This document shows positions 13,700-21,998 of a stretch of 24,179 nucleotides of DNA, piece by piece (the first letter of the stretch is position 1; every line of letters starts with the position of its first letter). Source of the stretch: Collinsella sp. Its GTDB lineage: Bacteria; Actinomycetota; Coriobacteriia; Coriobacteriales; Coriobacteriaceae. The stretch spans positions 1 to 24,179 of the forward strand of contig DXZN01000026.1 in assembly GCA_019419645.1 (NCBI GenBank). Reading direction: 5' to 3'. Below the pieces are notes generated by a model that worked only from the letters and a program-made list of their open reading frames with translations, was not told where the DNA came from and ran no database searches. A program made the position numbers and the translations under genes.

Positions 13700-15148
13700 A
13701 TGGCAGAATCTCGTGCGGAGCGTAGGGCTCGTCGTGCTTTGGTGGAGGCGGTTGAGGGGTCGAAGGAGGAGAAATCTTCTACGAAATCCAAGTCTTCTAA
13801 AGCTGCAAAAAGCAAATCGACCAAGAGCAGGGCTAAGACCAAGCGTTCTGACTCTCGTCGAGGCGGAGACAAAGCGTCTCAGACTCGCTCCAAGCGTCCG
13901 CATAAAGATCCGGTTTCGCCTGCGCGTAAGGCTGTGGATCCCAAGTCTCCCTGTTCCATCATGAGAGCTTGTGGCGGATGCACGGCGCTCAATCGTCCTT
14001 ATAAAAAGCAGTTGGCAGCTAAGCAGGCTGCTATGGAGGAGCTTTTTGCTTCGCTTTGTGAGCGTGAGGGCATTGCTGTAGATCCTATTCGTGGCATGGG
14101 TGTCACCCTGGGCGACCCGGGCAAATATCCTGCGCCGCGCGGTTTTCGCCATAAGGCCGCCACTCCCTTTGCTCCCGGTAAGGAGGGCGCTGTCCGTTGC
14201 GGTTTCTTTGAGCGCGGCACGCACAAGATCGTTGCCGTACCCGAATGCCCCGTCGAGGCACCGGGCGCCCGTCAGATTCTCAACGGCATCGCACGCGAAG
14301 CTGAGCGGCTGCATATTCCCGCCTTTAATGAGGACAAGCATCTTGGTTTGCTTCGCTATGCCGTCGTCCGCTGCGGTTGGCGTACCGACCAGGTCATGGT
14401 CACGCTCGTGACCGCTCAGCGCGACTTGCCGCATGCGCAGGAGTTCTTTGAGGCTGTCACCGCACTCGATCCGCGCATCGTCACCGTCGCCCAAAACATC
14501 AACGGACGCCCCGGCAACGCCATCCTCGGCGAGGAAACCCGCATCGTGTATGGCGCCGAATGCATGCGCGACCAGCTGCTCGGCTGCGAATTCGACATCT
14601 CCCCCACCGCGTTTTATCAGACCAACCCGCAACAGACCGAGCTGCTCTATCAGCTCGCTATCGACGGCATGGATTTGCACCAGGGCGATGTGCTCATGGA
14701 TGCCTACTGTGGCAGCGGTACCATCGGTCTTTGCGCAGCTAAAGATGCCCAGAACAAGGGTATCGGCATTATGCTGCTCGGCGTTGAGCGCAACCCGGCG
14801 GGCATTGCCGACGCACGTCGCAATGCCGAGCTCAACGGCCTCACCCGCAGCGCTTGGTTTATGGCCGACGACGCCACCGATTACATCCTGGACGCTGCCG
14901 ATAACAACGAGCGCGTTGACGTTCTCTCCATCGACCCGCCGCGCGCCGGCTCTACACCCGAGTTCCTCGAAGCCGCCTGCGCACTTAAGCCGCGCCGCAT
15001 CACCTATATCAGCTGCAACCCCGTCACCCAAGAGCGCGACCTACACCAGCTCCTCGACGGAGGTTATCGCCTGCTCAAGATCACGCCGGTCGACATGTTC
15101 CCTCATACCGACCACACCGAGACCGTCGCGGTCCTCGAGCGCCGCTAA
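13700..15148 (+). CDS. TrmA/RlmC/RlmD-family 23S rRNA (uracil-C5) methyltransferase
   Basis: This SAM-dependent RNA methyltransferase of 482 residues should make 5-methyluridine in 23S rRNA. Residues 1-80 are a basic Lys/Ser/Arg-rich low-complexity tail in the place where RlmD has a TRAM domain. Then come Fe-S cluster cysteines (Cys85, Cys91, Cys94 in CGGC, and Cys183 in PECP), the RNA-binding part, the SAM loop DAYCGSGTIGL (334-344), IDPPRAG (411-417), the catalytic Cys439 in ISCNP, and DMFPHTDHTETV near the end with the general-base Glu. ATG 13700 is favoured because GGAG lies 7 bases upstream; a GTG 12 bases earlier has no ribosome site. It is transcribed alone. Which uridine it modifies cannot be told. 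Confidence 0.9.
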   Translation: MAESRAERRARRALVEAVEGSKEEKSSTKSKSSKAAKSKSTKSRAKTKRSDSRRGGDKASQTRSKRPHKDPVSPARKAVDPKSPCSIMRACGGCTALNRPYKKQLAAKQAAMEELFASLCEREGIAVDPIRGMGVTLGDPGKYPAPRGFRHKAATPFAPGKEGAVRCGFFERGTHKIVAVPECPVEAPGARQILNGIAREAERLHIPAFNEDKHLGLLRYAVVRCGWRTDQVMVTLVTAQRDLPHAQEFFEAVTALDPRIVTVAQNINGRPGNAILGEETRIVYGAECMRDQLLGCEFDISPTAFYQTNPQQTELLYQLAIDGMDLHQGDVLMDAYCGSGTIGLCAAKDAQNKGIGIMLLGVERNPAGIADARRNAELNGLTRSAWFMADDATDYILDAADNNERVDVLSIDPPRAGSTPEFLEAACALKPRRITYISCNPVTQERDLHQLLDGGYRLLKITPVDMFPHTDHTETVAVLERR

Positions 15149-15163
15149 TCCACCGGCACAAGA

Positions 15164-15193
15164 AAGGGGACGGCCCGTCTGGACTGCCCCCTT
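15164..15193. repeat. REP-like GGGGAC hairpin after the rRNA methyltransferase gene
   Basis: AAGGGG (15164-15169) pairs with CCCCTT (15188-15193); the left arm continues into the GGGGAC core. No U-tract follows. It lies between two converging genes and might act as a weak terminator. Confidence 0.35.
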
Positions 15194-15213
15194 CGCTTGG
15201 TTTATGAACTCCG

Positions 15214-16035
15214 CTACATCCCCTTGCGCAGGTCGCACACGCCGGCTGCCGCCATCTCGCGCAGCAGCGTCTCGCGATCGCGCGTCACGATCAAATCCAG
15301 CGGGAAGTGAATCTCGTCGAGCATCTTGCGCGCGTGATCGAGCTTGCCAATGGCCATGCCAATGTGGGCATCGGTCGACACGCCAATGCCAACGCCCAGC
15401 TCGGCGCAGCGCTCGGCGATCTTGCGGCATACGGCCCAATGCTCAGTGTCGGCACCGTGCTCAAGACTATGGTTGTTGATCTCGATAATCTTGTGCTTGG
15501 CCTTGGCCGCCAACAGCACCTCGTCGATATCGAACGGCACGCCCGAGCGCCCCGCATGCCCCAGCATGAACACCTTGGGGTGCTCCAGGGCATTGATGTA
15601 CATCTCGGTCGTCTCGGCGAGCGTCGCGCCTTCGGCAAACTGCGGGTTATGCACGCTTGCCACCAAATAATCCAAATTACGCGCCACCAAATCGAACAGC
15701 GAATGCTCACGACTATACGAATCGCCGGCGATATTGAGCGAAACGGGAATGTCCTCGCCAAACAAGCTTCCGTCCAGCGAAACGATATCGGCCTCGGCGC
15801 CGCGGAGCACCAGCACGCCGCTCCAAATGCGCGGCCAGATATCCTGGTTAATAAAGAACTGGAAACTGCGCAGGTCATTGGGGCAAGGCGTAACCATCGA
15901 GCTTAAATGATCGGCGGAACCGAGCACCTGAAGGCCACGCTCCGCCGCCCAATAGATGTTCTCCTCAATGGTTGAGTACGCATGCGCGGAGAACATCGTA
16001 TGAGTATGGATATCACAGGAAAGCAGGTAGGGCAT
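15214..16035 (-). CDS. PHP-domain phosphoesterase, YcdX-like
   Basis: The 273-residue protein is a PHP-family metal-dependent phosphatase similar in layout to E. coli YcdX (245 residues). Metal ligands appear as DIHTHT (Asp8, His10, His12), HAYST (His18), ADH, the Glu in RGAEADI, HNP, GHAGRSG, EINNHS and STDAHIG near the C-terminus. The FINQDIWPRIWSGVLVLRGAEA stretch matches the YcdX phrase FINMRIWPRVVDGVGILRG (quoted in parts). ATG 16035 has AAGGAG 5 bases upstream, whereas the open frame extends 48 residues further without a ribosome site. It follows the aminotransferase gene by 165 bases, across a strong hairpin. The in vivo substrate is unknown; YcdX relatives act on small phosphate esters and affect swarming in E. 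coli. Confidence 0.87.
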   Translation of the reverse strand: MPYLLSCDIHTHTMFSAHAYSTIEENIYWAAERGLQVLGSADHLSSMVTPCPNDLRSFQFFINQDIWPRIWSGVLVLRGAEADIVSLDGSLFGEDIPVSLNIAGDSYSREHSLFDLVARNLDYLVASVHNPQFAEGATLAETTEMYINALEHPKVFMLGHAGRSGVPFDIDEVLLAAKAKHKIIEINNHSLEHGADTEHWAVCRKIAERCAELGVGIGVSTDAHIGMAIGKLDHARKMLDEIHFPLDLIVTRDRETLLREMAAAGVCDLRKGM

Positions 16036-16135
16036 CAGGTCTCCTTGTCCAGCATGGCCGTCGCGTATATTCATTGTACGCATAGCTTTCGGCAGTCGTA
16101 AAACTGCTTCATCCCAATCACACAACGGCATAGAC

Positions 16136-16166
16136 AACGGGGTCTGGCTTAACACCAAACCCCGTT
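16136..16166 (-). terminator. Stem-loop after the aminotransferase gene
   Basis: A 12-bp stem (16136-16147 with 16155-16166, one G-T wobble) and a 7-base loop lie 35 bases past the aminotransferase stop. The U-tract is poor, so termination is probably incomplete, with partial read-through into the PHP gene. Confidence 0.5.
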
Positions 16167-16200
16167 TCACGTAAAACATTGTAAGCAGAGCGCTTTACTT

Positions 16201-17385
16201 TTAACGATACTCGTCCGCCAACTGTTTCCAAGCGGGTAGCGAATTGATAATCGTTTCGTAACTCACGCAATAGCCCAGGCGGAACCAACCCGGCATGCCA
16301 AAGCTGTCCGAGGGAACCGCAAGCAACTCATGCTTCTTTGCGCGCTCGCAAAACGCATTCGCATCGGGCTCGAGTGCCTTCACCCACAGGTAGAAAGCAC
16401 CGTCCGGCTCAACATAGGTATAGCCGTAGTCCGCCAAGGCGTCGGTAAGCGCCGTGCGGTTGCGAGCATAGGCCTCGATATCGCTCGGCTCATCGATGCA
16501 ATCGATAATCACGCGCTGGAAGAGCGCCGGTGCACATACAAAACCCAGCGTACGGGCAGCACCCGCAACGGCCGGCATCAGACGCGCAGCCTGCGGATTG
16601 GTGTTGGGAACCAAGATCCAGCCAACGCGCTCACCCGGCAACGACAGCGACTTAGAATACGAGTAGCACACAACGGTGTTCTCGTAGATCGAGGGCACCC
16701 AAGGCACCTCGGCACCGTACACGATCTCGCGGTACGGCTCATCCGAGATGAGCATAATCGGATTCTCGGGATCACGCCGAGCGTTGGCCTCGCGCAGAAC
16801 ATTGGCCAGTCGCGTCAGCGTGTCGCGCGTATATACGGCACCGGTCGGGTTGTTGGGCGAGTCGATGATGACGGCCGCCGTCTTTTCGCTGATCGCCCTG
16901 AGCACGTTATCCACGCTCAGCTGGAACGTGTCTTCATCGGCGAGCGCCTCGACACACGTGCAACCGGCCTTCTCAATCCACACGCGATACTCCGGGAAGT
17001 ACGGGGCGATAACAATAACCTCATCGCCCGGGTTCGTAACGGCGTTGAGCGTGCAGGTGAGCGAAGCCGCGGCACCCACCGTCATAAAGACGTCCTTGCC
17101 CTCATAGCTCGTGCCAAAGCGACGGTTGAGCGATTCGGCGACGGTCGCTCGACATTGCGGCAGGCCCGGTGCGGGCGTGTAGCCGTGCAGCTGGTCGCTC
17201 GGCAGCTCCAAGGCCTTCTTAATGGACTCCGCCACGGCAGCGGGCGCCGGAACACTCGGGTTGCCCAGCGAAAAATCGAATACGTTTTCCGCGCCGATCT
17301 GTGCCTTGCGCTCAAGACCATAGCTAAAGATCTCGCGGATGATGGAGCTTTCCGCACCGCGAGCATACATAGTTTCGTTGATCAT
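16201..17385 (-). CDS. Class I PLP-dependent aminotransferase (AspC-like fold)
   Basis: The 394-residue cytosolic enzyme is a fold-type I aminotransferase that should move an amino group between an amino acid and a 2-oxo acid. It shows FSLGNPSVPAP near the start, YTPAPGLPQCR, the SPNNPTGAVY cofactor-binding segment, SDEPYREIVY with the conserved Asp and Tyr, the Schiff-base lysine in YSYSKSLSLPGERVG, and a C-terminal FRLGYCVS block where the Arg holds the substrate carboxylate. ATG 17385 follows AAGGGGAACAG; upstream in-frame codons run into the inverted repeat at 17450-17501 and are not coding. A TACAAT -10-like box lies upstream. The Asp/aromatic/Ala preference cannot be set from sequence alone. 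Confidence 0.9.
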   Translation of the reverse strand: MINETMYARGAESSIIREIFSYGLERKAQIGAENVFDFSLGNPSVPAPAAVAESIKKALELPSDQLHGYTPAPGLPQCRATVAESLNRRFGTSYEGKDVFMTVGAAASLTCTLNAVTNPGDEVIVIAPYFPEYRVWIEKAGCTCVEALADEDTFQLSVDNVLRAISEKTAAVIIDSPNNPTGAVYTRDTLTRLANVLREANARRDPENPIMLISDEPYREIVYGAEVPWVPSIYENTVVCYSYSKSLSLPGERVGWILVPNTNPQAARLMPAVAGAARTLGFVCAPALFQRVIIDCIDEPSDIEAYARNRTALTDALADYGYTYVEPDGAFYLWVKALEPDANAFCERAKKHELLAVPSDSFGMPGWFRLGYCVSYETIINSLPAWKQLADEYR

Positions 17386-17449
17386 CTGTTCCCCTTTCGC
17401 ATAGGCGCTATTGTACGCTTTAGTCGAGCAAAGTGCCGCAGCAATGTTA

Positions 17450-17501
17450 ATTGGGGACAGACTTAAATGCGCGAAAACGCACATTTAAGTCTGTCCCCAA
17501 T
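17450..17501. repeat. 52-bp perfect-arm REP-like hairpin
   Basis: ATTGGGGACAGACTTAAATG (17450-17469) is repeated perfectly inverted at 17482-17501. The stem continues past one mismatch to GCG/CGC around an AAAA loop. It carries the GGGGACAG core of the other intergenic hairpins. It lies between the ftsH terminator and the aminotransferase promoter region. Confidence 0.75.
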
Positions 17502-17523
17502 CAACAGATGGCCCCATATCGCT

Positions 17524-17565
17524 CAAAAGAAAAAACCTTCGCAGGTTTCCCCGCGGAGGCTTTTG
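17524..17565 (-). terminator. Rho-independent terminator of the tilS-hpt-ftsH cluster
   Basis: On the minus strand AAAAGCCTCCGC pairs with GCGAAGGTTTTT (one mismatch, one wobble), followed by a T-rich stretch. It begins about 10 bases past the ftsH stop. Confidence 0.75.
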
Positions 17566-17574
17566 TTACAAGGG

Positions 17575-19713
17575 CTATTTGTCGTCGTCGGTGTCGGCAC
17601 CGGCATTGACGGCACAGTCATCGCCGGCATCATCGGATGCGGCTTCGGCATCCTCCTGCATGGCCGCCTGCGCAAATGCCGCGGCATCAGCCGCCAGCTC
17701 CTCCTCGCTCATACGAGGCGCGCGCCTCTTGGTCGGTATGCCGGCCGCCTTGGCATTGCGCTCCTCCTTGGCCGCCAGGATATCGCCCTCGCGCTCAAGG
17801 TAGGCATCCCACTCATTGTCGAGCAGGGCGTTCACGGCGTCGCCCTCGACGGTCTCGCGCTCAAGCAGCACCTTCGCCATCAGATCAAGCTGATCGCGAC
17901 GGGCATCCAAAATCTCGACCGCGCGGCGATGGGCCTCGCGCATGATGCGCTGAACCTCGATATCGATGCGGCGCGCCGTCTCCTCGGAGTAATCCTGGTG
18001 ATCGGCATAGTCGCGACCAAGGAACACCTGATGCTGCGCCTCGCCAAACACTTGCGTGCCCAGCTCCTCGCTCATGCCCAAACGCGTAACCATCTCGCGT
18101 GCCATCTTGGTCGCGCGCTCCAGGTCGTTGCTCGCGCCCGACGTGATGTCATCGCACATGAGCTCCTCGGCAACGCGGCCGCCCAAGAACACGGCAAGCT
18201 CGTCGAGCATCTCGTTCTTGGTCTTGAGGAAGTGATCCTCCTGCGGAAGCTGCAACGTGTAGCCCAGAGCCTGGCCGCGGCTGACGATCGAAATCTTATG
18301 AACCGGATCGGAGTGCTCCAAGATGTGACCCACCAAAGCGTGACCGCTCTCATGATAGGCAATCGTGGTGCGCTCGGCCTCGGTCATCACGCGACCCTTG
18401 CGTTGCGGTCCGGCAATCACGCGCTCCATCGACTCCTCGACCTCGTCCATCGAGATCACGGAACGATGGCGGCGAGCGGCCAGCAGCGCAGATTCGTTGA
18501 GCAGGTTTGCCAGATCGGCACCGGTAAAGCCAACGGTCATCTGGGCGAGCTTCTCAAACTTAACGTCCTCGTCCATCGGCTTATTCTCGGCATGTACGCG
18601 CAAGATCTGCTCGCGACCCTTTACGTCCGGACGGTCGACCGTGACCTGACGATCAAAACGACCGGGGCGCAGCAATGCCGGATCCAGAATATCGGGGCGA
18701 TTGGTTGCGGCGATCAGGATGACCGACTCGCTTTCCTCAAAACCGTCCATCTCGACCAGCAGCTGGTTGAGCGTCTGCTCGCGCTCGTCGTGACCGCCGC
18801 CTAGGCCGGCTCCGCGCTGACGTCCCACGGCATCGATCTCGTCAATAAAGATGATCGACGGAGCCTGAGACTTGGCCTCCTTAAAGAGGTCGCGCACGCG
18901 GCTGGCGCCGACGCCCACGAACATCTCGACAAAGTCAGAGCCCGAGATGCTAAAGAACGGCACGCCTGCCTCGCCGGCAACGGCCTTAGCCAGCAGCGTC
19001 TTACCGGTACCCGGAGGACCAACCAGCAAAACGCCGCGCGGAATCTTGGCACCCAGCTTGCGATAGCGGTCCGGATCGCTCAGGAAGTCGCGGATCTCCT
19101 CGAGCTCCTCGACGGCCTCGTCCACGCCGGCAACGTCCTCGAACTTTACCTTGGGACGCGTAGCCTCGTTAGTCTTGGCGTTGGTCTTGCCAAACTGCAT
19201 GTTCCTGTTATTGGCGCCCATCATCTGGCGCATAAAGTAGAACATGATGGCGATCAGGGCGATCGTCGGCAGCACGCTCATCGCCAAGTCGCCCCAAAAA
19301 TCGGGGTCGTTGGTGTTGACGATATACTTGGTGTCGGGGTGCTCCGCCATAAGCTCGGCAAGCGAATCGGAGCCGACATAGGTCGAGGAAAAGCTCTTGA
19401 GCTCGCTCGTATCGCCCTTGTCCTTTTTTGTCTTCCAGTAATGACCCGCCACGCTTCCGTCTTGAACCGTATAGGTCAAATCTTCGACGCGATCCTGCTT
19501 AATGGCGCTGACCATCTCGCTCGTCGCGAGCTTAACGGTATTGCTGGAGCTGGCAAAACCGGAGCCCATATTAAAGAAGGCATAGCCCAGAAGCGCGCAA
19601 GCCAAAAGAAAATACAGCCAGCCCGTACGCGTGGGCTTCTTGCCTCCGGGCATCCCCGGGATCTTAGGCTCCCGGGGAGTCTGGGAATTGTTGTCGTTAC
19701 GGTCGTCGGGCAT
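17575..19713 (-). CDS. ftsH: ATP-dependent membrane zinc protease FtsH
   Basis: FtsH is a membrane-bound AAA+ protease that degrades misfolded membrane proteins and short-lived regulators. The 712 residues contain two membrane segments (about 31-48 and 144-161) flanking an extracytoplasmic domain, Walker A GPPGTGKT (232-239), Walker B IIFIDEID, the second region of homology ATNRPDILDPALLRPGRFDR (in full AAA form), the zinc site HESGH (454-458) and a third Zn ligand region near DLERATKMAREMV. The C-terminus has an acidic Ala/Asp/Glu-rich tail of about 45 residues. It starts one base after the hpt stop (TAAGATG), with GGAGG 12 bases upstream inside hpt, so it is coupled to hpt. The tilS-hpt-ftsH order is conserved in many Gram-positive bacteria. 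Confidence 0.97.
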   Translation of the reverse strand: MPDDRNDNNSQTPREPKIPGMPGGKKPTRTGWLYFLLACALLGYAFFNMGSGFASSSNTVKLATSEMVSAIKQDRVEDLTYTVQDGSVAGHYWKTKKDKGDTSELKSFSSTYVGSDSLAELMAEHPDTKYIVNTNDPDFWGDLAMSVLPTIALIAIMFYFMRQMMGANNRNMQFGKTNAKTNEATRPKVKFEDVAGVDEAVEELEEIRDFLSDPDRYRKLGAKIPRGVLLVGPPGTGKTLLAKAVAGEAGVPFFSISGSDFVEMFVGVGASRVRDLFKEAKSQAPSIIFIDEIDAVGRQRGAGLGGGHDEREQTLNQLLVEMDGFEESESVILIAATNRPDILDPALLRPGRFDRQVTVDRPDVKGREQILRVHAENKPMDEDVKFEKLAQMTVGFTGADLANLLNESALLAARRHRSVISMDEVEESMERVIAGPQRKGRVMTEAERTTIAYHESGHALVGHILEHSDPVHKISIVSRGQALGYTLQLPQEDHFLKTKNEMLDELAVFLGGRVAEELMCDDITSGASNDLERATKMAREMVTRLGMSEELGTQVFGEAQHQVFLGRDYADHQDYSEETARRIDIEVQRIMREAHRRAVEILDARRDQLDLMAKVLLERETVEGDAVNALLDNEWDAYLEREGDILAAKEERNAKAAGIPTKRRAPRMSEEELAADAAAFAQAAMQEDAEAASDDAGDDCAVNAGADTDDDK

Positions 19714-19714
19714 C

Positions 19715-20263
19715 TTACGAATAAACCTCCGGTTTCAAAATGCCCAGATACGGAAGGTTGCGATAGCGCTCGGCATAGTCGAGGCCGTAGCCCACCACAA
19801 AGGCATCGGGGCAATGGGTTCCAACATACTTGGGCGTGATGGCCGAGGTGCGGTCCTCAACGTCCTTCCACAGGAAGGCAGCGACCTCCAGCGAGGCGGG
19901 CTTGCGGCTCTCAAGGTTCTTCATCAGGTACTTGAGGGTCAGGCCCGAGTCCAGAATGTCCTCGACGATCAGCACGTCGCGACCACGGATGTCGATATCC
20001 AGGTCCTTAATGATACGCACGATGCCCGAAGACTTCACACCGTCGCCATAGCTCGAAACAGCCATGAAATCGATGTTGGTCGGCAGCTCGATCTTGCGCA
20101 TCAGGTCGCCCATAAAGACAACGGCGCCGCGCAGGACCGCGATCAACACCAGATCCTTACCAGCGTAGTCGCGCGTAATCTCCTCGCCCAAGCGAGAAAC
20201 GATACCTTCGATATCCTCCTGCGTAAACAGAACCTTCTCGATATCCGGATGTTGAGAAGCCAT
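19715..20263 (-). CDS. hpt: Hypoxanthine-guanine phosphoribosyltransferase
   Basis: This 182-residue purine salvage enzyme joins hypoxanthine or guanine to PRPP to give IMP or GMP. The PRPP-binding motif is VLIVEDILDSGLTL (about 97-110), the flexible-loop SSYGDG and the base-binding lysine/FVVGYGLDYAERYRNLPYLG segment are present, and the length matches bacterial HPRTs. The ATG follows AAAGGGTTGTC. It is placed between tilS and ftsH; in Bacillus and Listeria TilS and HprT proteins interact functionally, which may explain the linkage (family knowledge). A promoter in the 148-base tilS-hpt gap can drive hpt-ftsH separately. Confidence 0.95.
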   Translation of the reverse strand: MASQHPDIEKVLFTQEDIEGIVSRLGEEITRDYAGKDLVLIAVLRGAVVFMGDLMRKIELPTNIDFMAVSSYGDGVKSSGIVRIIKDLDIDIRGRDVLIVEDILDSGLTLKYLMKNLESRKPASLEVAAFLWKDVEDRTSAITPKYVGTHCPDAFVVGYGLDYAERYRNLPYLGILKPEVYS

Positions 20264-20320
20264 GACAACCCTTTCTTGTGCTTAATCGCCCACACACCGC
20301 CGTATGGACGCGAACTACAC

Positions 20321-20350
20321 ATTCTAGCAGCGCACGGGGTATATTTTCCA
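20321..20350 (-). promoter_or_regulatory. Internal promoter upstream of hpt-ftsH
   Basis: On the minus strand TGGAAA (20350-20345) and TAGAAT (20326-20321) are 18 bases apart, and TGC directly before the -10 makes it an extended box. A GC-rich hairpin (CCCGCGC / GCGCGGG, about 20352-20372) lies just upstream, after tilS. Confidence 0.5.
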
Positions 20351-20411
20351 GCCCGCGCATCATCAGCGCGGGAATACCGTCAACGCCGCACAGAAAAGCT
20401 GGTGCGAGAAG

Positions 20412-21950
20412 CTAATCCGCATCAACCACGCGAAGCAGATAGGCCACACGCGTCGCCGCCGTGCACTTAAAGCGTTCGTCCGTGCGAACTCCGACGACCC
20501 ACACCACGGCACCTCCCGGCGCCGTCCTCACCATGGGCACGCCGGCGCGCTCAGAAACGGGAATGCGAGCCTCACCTAGCAAGTCGGATACCTTCTTGCT
20601 TCGGCCACTCATCCCCAACGGGCACATCACGTCTCCCGGTGCGGGACCGTCTACCCACAGGCGCGCCAATCGCGCCTCGGCAGGGATCTCGCCACGCGAG
20701 CCCGCCAAGATTCGCTCGCTATCGCTGTCGGCAAAACCCAGGGCAGCCGCGTCCACCAAAGCCGTCACTTCTCCGGCAGCCGCAAGCTCACGGGCGCGGC
20801 GCACGATGTCGCATCCCGGCTCAACGGCCATCGGCTCTGCGACCAGCACACGTCCCCCGCCCAACGGCAAACGCCCGGGTATGGTGATCCAATCCGCGAC
20901 CAGGCCCTCACGAGCCGCCGGTGCCTTAAACGCCAGCATGCCAAACTCTACGCGTGCGTCAATCCCCGCCGGAAGCGTGACCGAGCCGGCGCCCTCGGCA
21001 ACGCAGGAAAGAACTCGCTCCACATGTCGCATCTCTGCACGAGCGTCCGGATCGATGCGCTTAATCGCCAGCCGCACGATGCGCCGCGCGATTACCACCT
21101 CGGCCGCAGCAAGGCGCCTGGCATCGAGCACCAGCGCGCCCGCCGCCTCTTTGCGCAAACAGCTTCGAAACGCCTGTGCCGACAGCTGGGATAGAAACGC
21201 ATCTTCGTCACCAAGGATCTCACAGGCGGCGCCAATCGTCTTGCACACGCTCGCATTACGCTGCGCCACCACCGGCATCACCCGATGGCGCACGTAGTTT
21301 CGCAGATACGAGACATCCTCATTGCTCTCATCTTCGCGCCACGGCTGTCCATGTACCTGTAGATAGCCCACGAGCTCGCCATGAGTTAAGTCGAGCAAGG
21401 GACGCACCACGATATTCCTTCGGCGGGGAATGCTCGAAAGCCCAGCTGGACCCGACCCCTTAATGGCGTTCATCAAAAATGTTTCCGCGCGGTCCGAAGA
21501 GGTATGGGCAGTGCAGATGCGTGCCGCCGTTCTCGGCGCCCCCGTCTTGGCGCAAAGCTCGCGTACATACCTTCGCGCCGCGGCATAGCGCACCTCGCGC
21601 GCCGCTGCCTCGATATTTCCCGACTCCCCATCAAAATAAGCGTGCTCCACACACAGCGGTAAACCATATTGCGCGCAAAGCCCGCGCACAAAGGCCTCAT
21701 CGCCGTCGGACGCCTCGCCTCGCAGATGGTGATTTACATGAAGCACATGCAGGCGCTCGCGAGCAATGGGGGCAACGCCGCGTCCATCTTGGATATCCAA
21801 CTTTGATGTACACGCCATAAGAAGCAGTGCCGTCGAGTCCGCACCGCCTGATACCATGAGCACCACAGGAGCAGCCTGCTGCCTCGTCCGGGTCTCATCG
21901 ACTGCCCCAGGCACGGCATGGTGTCCATAATGCTGAGATACCGTAGGCAT
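20412..21950 (-). CDS. tilS: tRNA(Ile)-lysidine synthetase
   Basis: TilS ligates lysine to C34 of the CAU-anticodon isoleucine tRNA with ATP, an essential step for reading AUA codons. The 512-residue protein has the PP-loop SGGADS (34-39), the HVNHHLRG motif, an HTSSDRAET segment (HxxDDQ-like position), GSGPAGLSSIP, the RNY(V)RHR motif and a C-terminal domain typical of the longer TilS form. ATG 21950 follows GAGGAGGAAG. It is divergent from the metallo-hydrolase gene with only 48 bases between starts, and heads the tilS-hpt-ftsH group. Confidence 0.93.
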   Translation of the reverse strand: MPTVSQHYGHHAVPGAVDETRTRQQAAPVVLMVSGGADSTALLLMACTSKLDIQDGRGVAPIARERLHVLHVNHHLRGEASDGDEAFVRGLCAQYGLPLCVEHAYFDGESGNIEAAAREVRYAAARRYVRELCAKTGAPRTAARICTAHTSSDRAETFLMNAIKGSGPAGLSSIPRRRNIVVRPLLDLTHGELVGYLQVHGQPWREDESNEDVSYLRNYVRHRVMPVVAQRNASVCKTIGAACEILGDEDAFLSQLSAQAFRSCLRKEAAGALVLDARRLAAAEVVIARRIVRLAIKRIDPDARAEMRHVERVLSCVAEGAGSVTLPAGIDARVEFGMLAFKAPAAREGLVADWITIPGRLPLGGGRVLVAEPMAVEPGCDIVRRARELAAAGEVTALVDAAALGFADSDSERILAGSRGEIPAEARLARLWVDGPAPGDVMCPLGMSGRSKKVSDLLGEARIPVSERAGVPMVRTAPGGAVVWVVGVRTDERFKCTAATRVAYLLRVVDAD

Positions 21951-21998
21951 TTGCTTCCTCCTCTATTCGTCCGCACCCATTGTATCCTTTGGAATCTT

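Noticed and set aside
17450..17501. Terminator of ftsH
   Set aside because: A conventional terminator with a U-rich tail already lies at 17524-17565, right after ftsH. The 52-bp hairpin has no U-tract.
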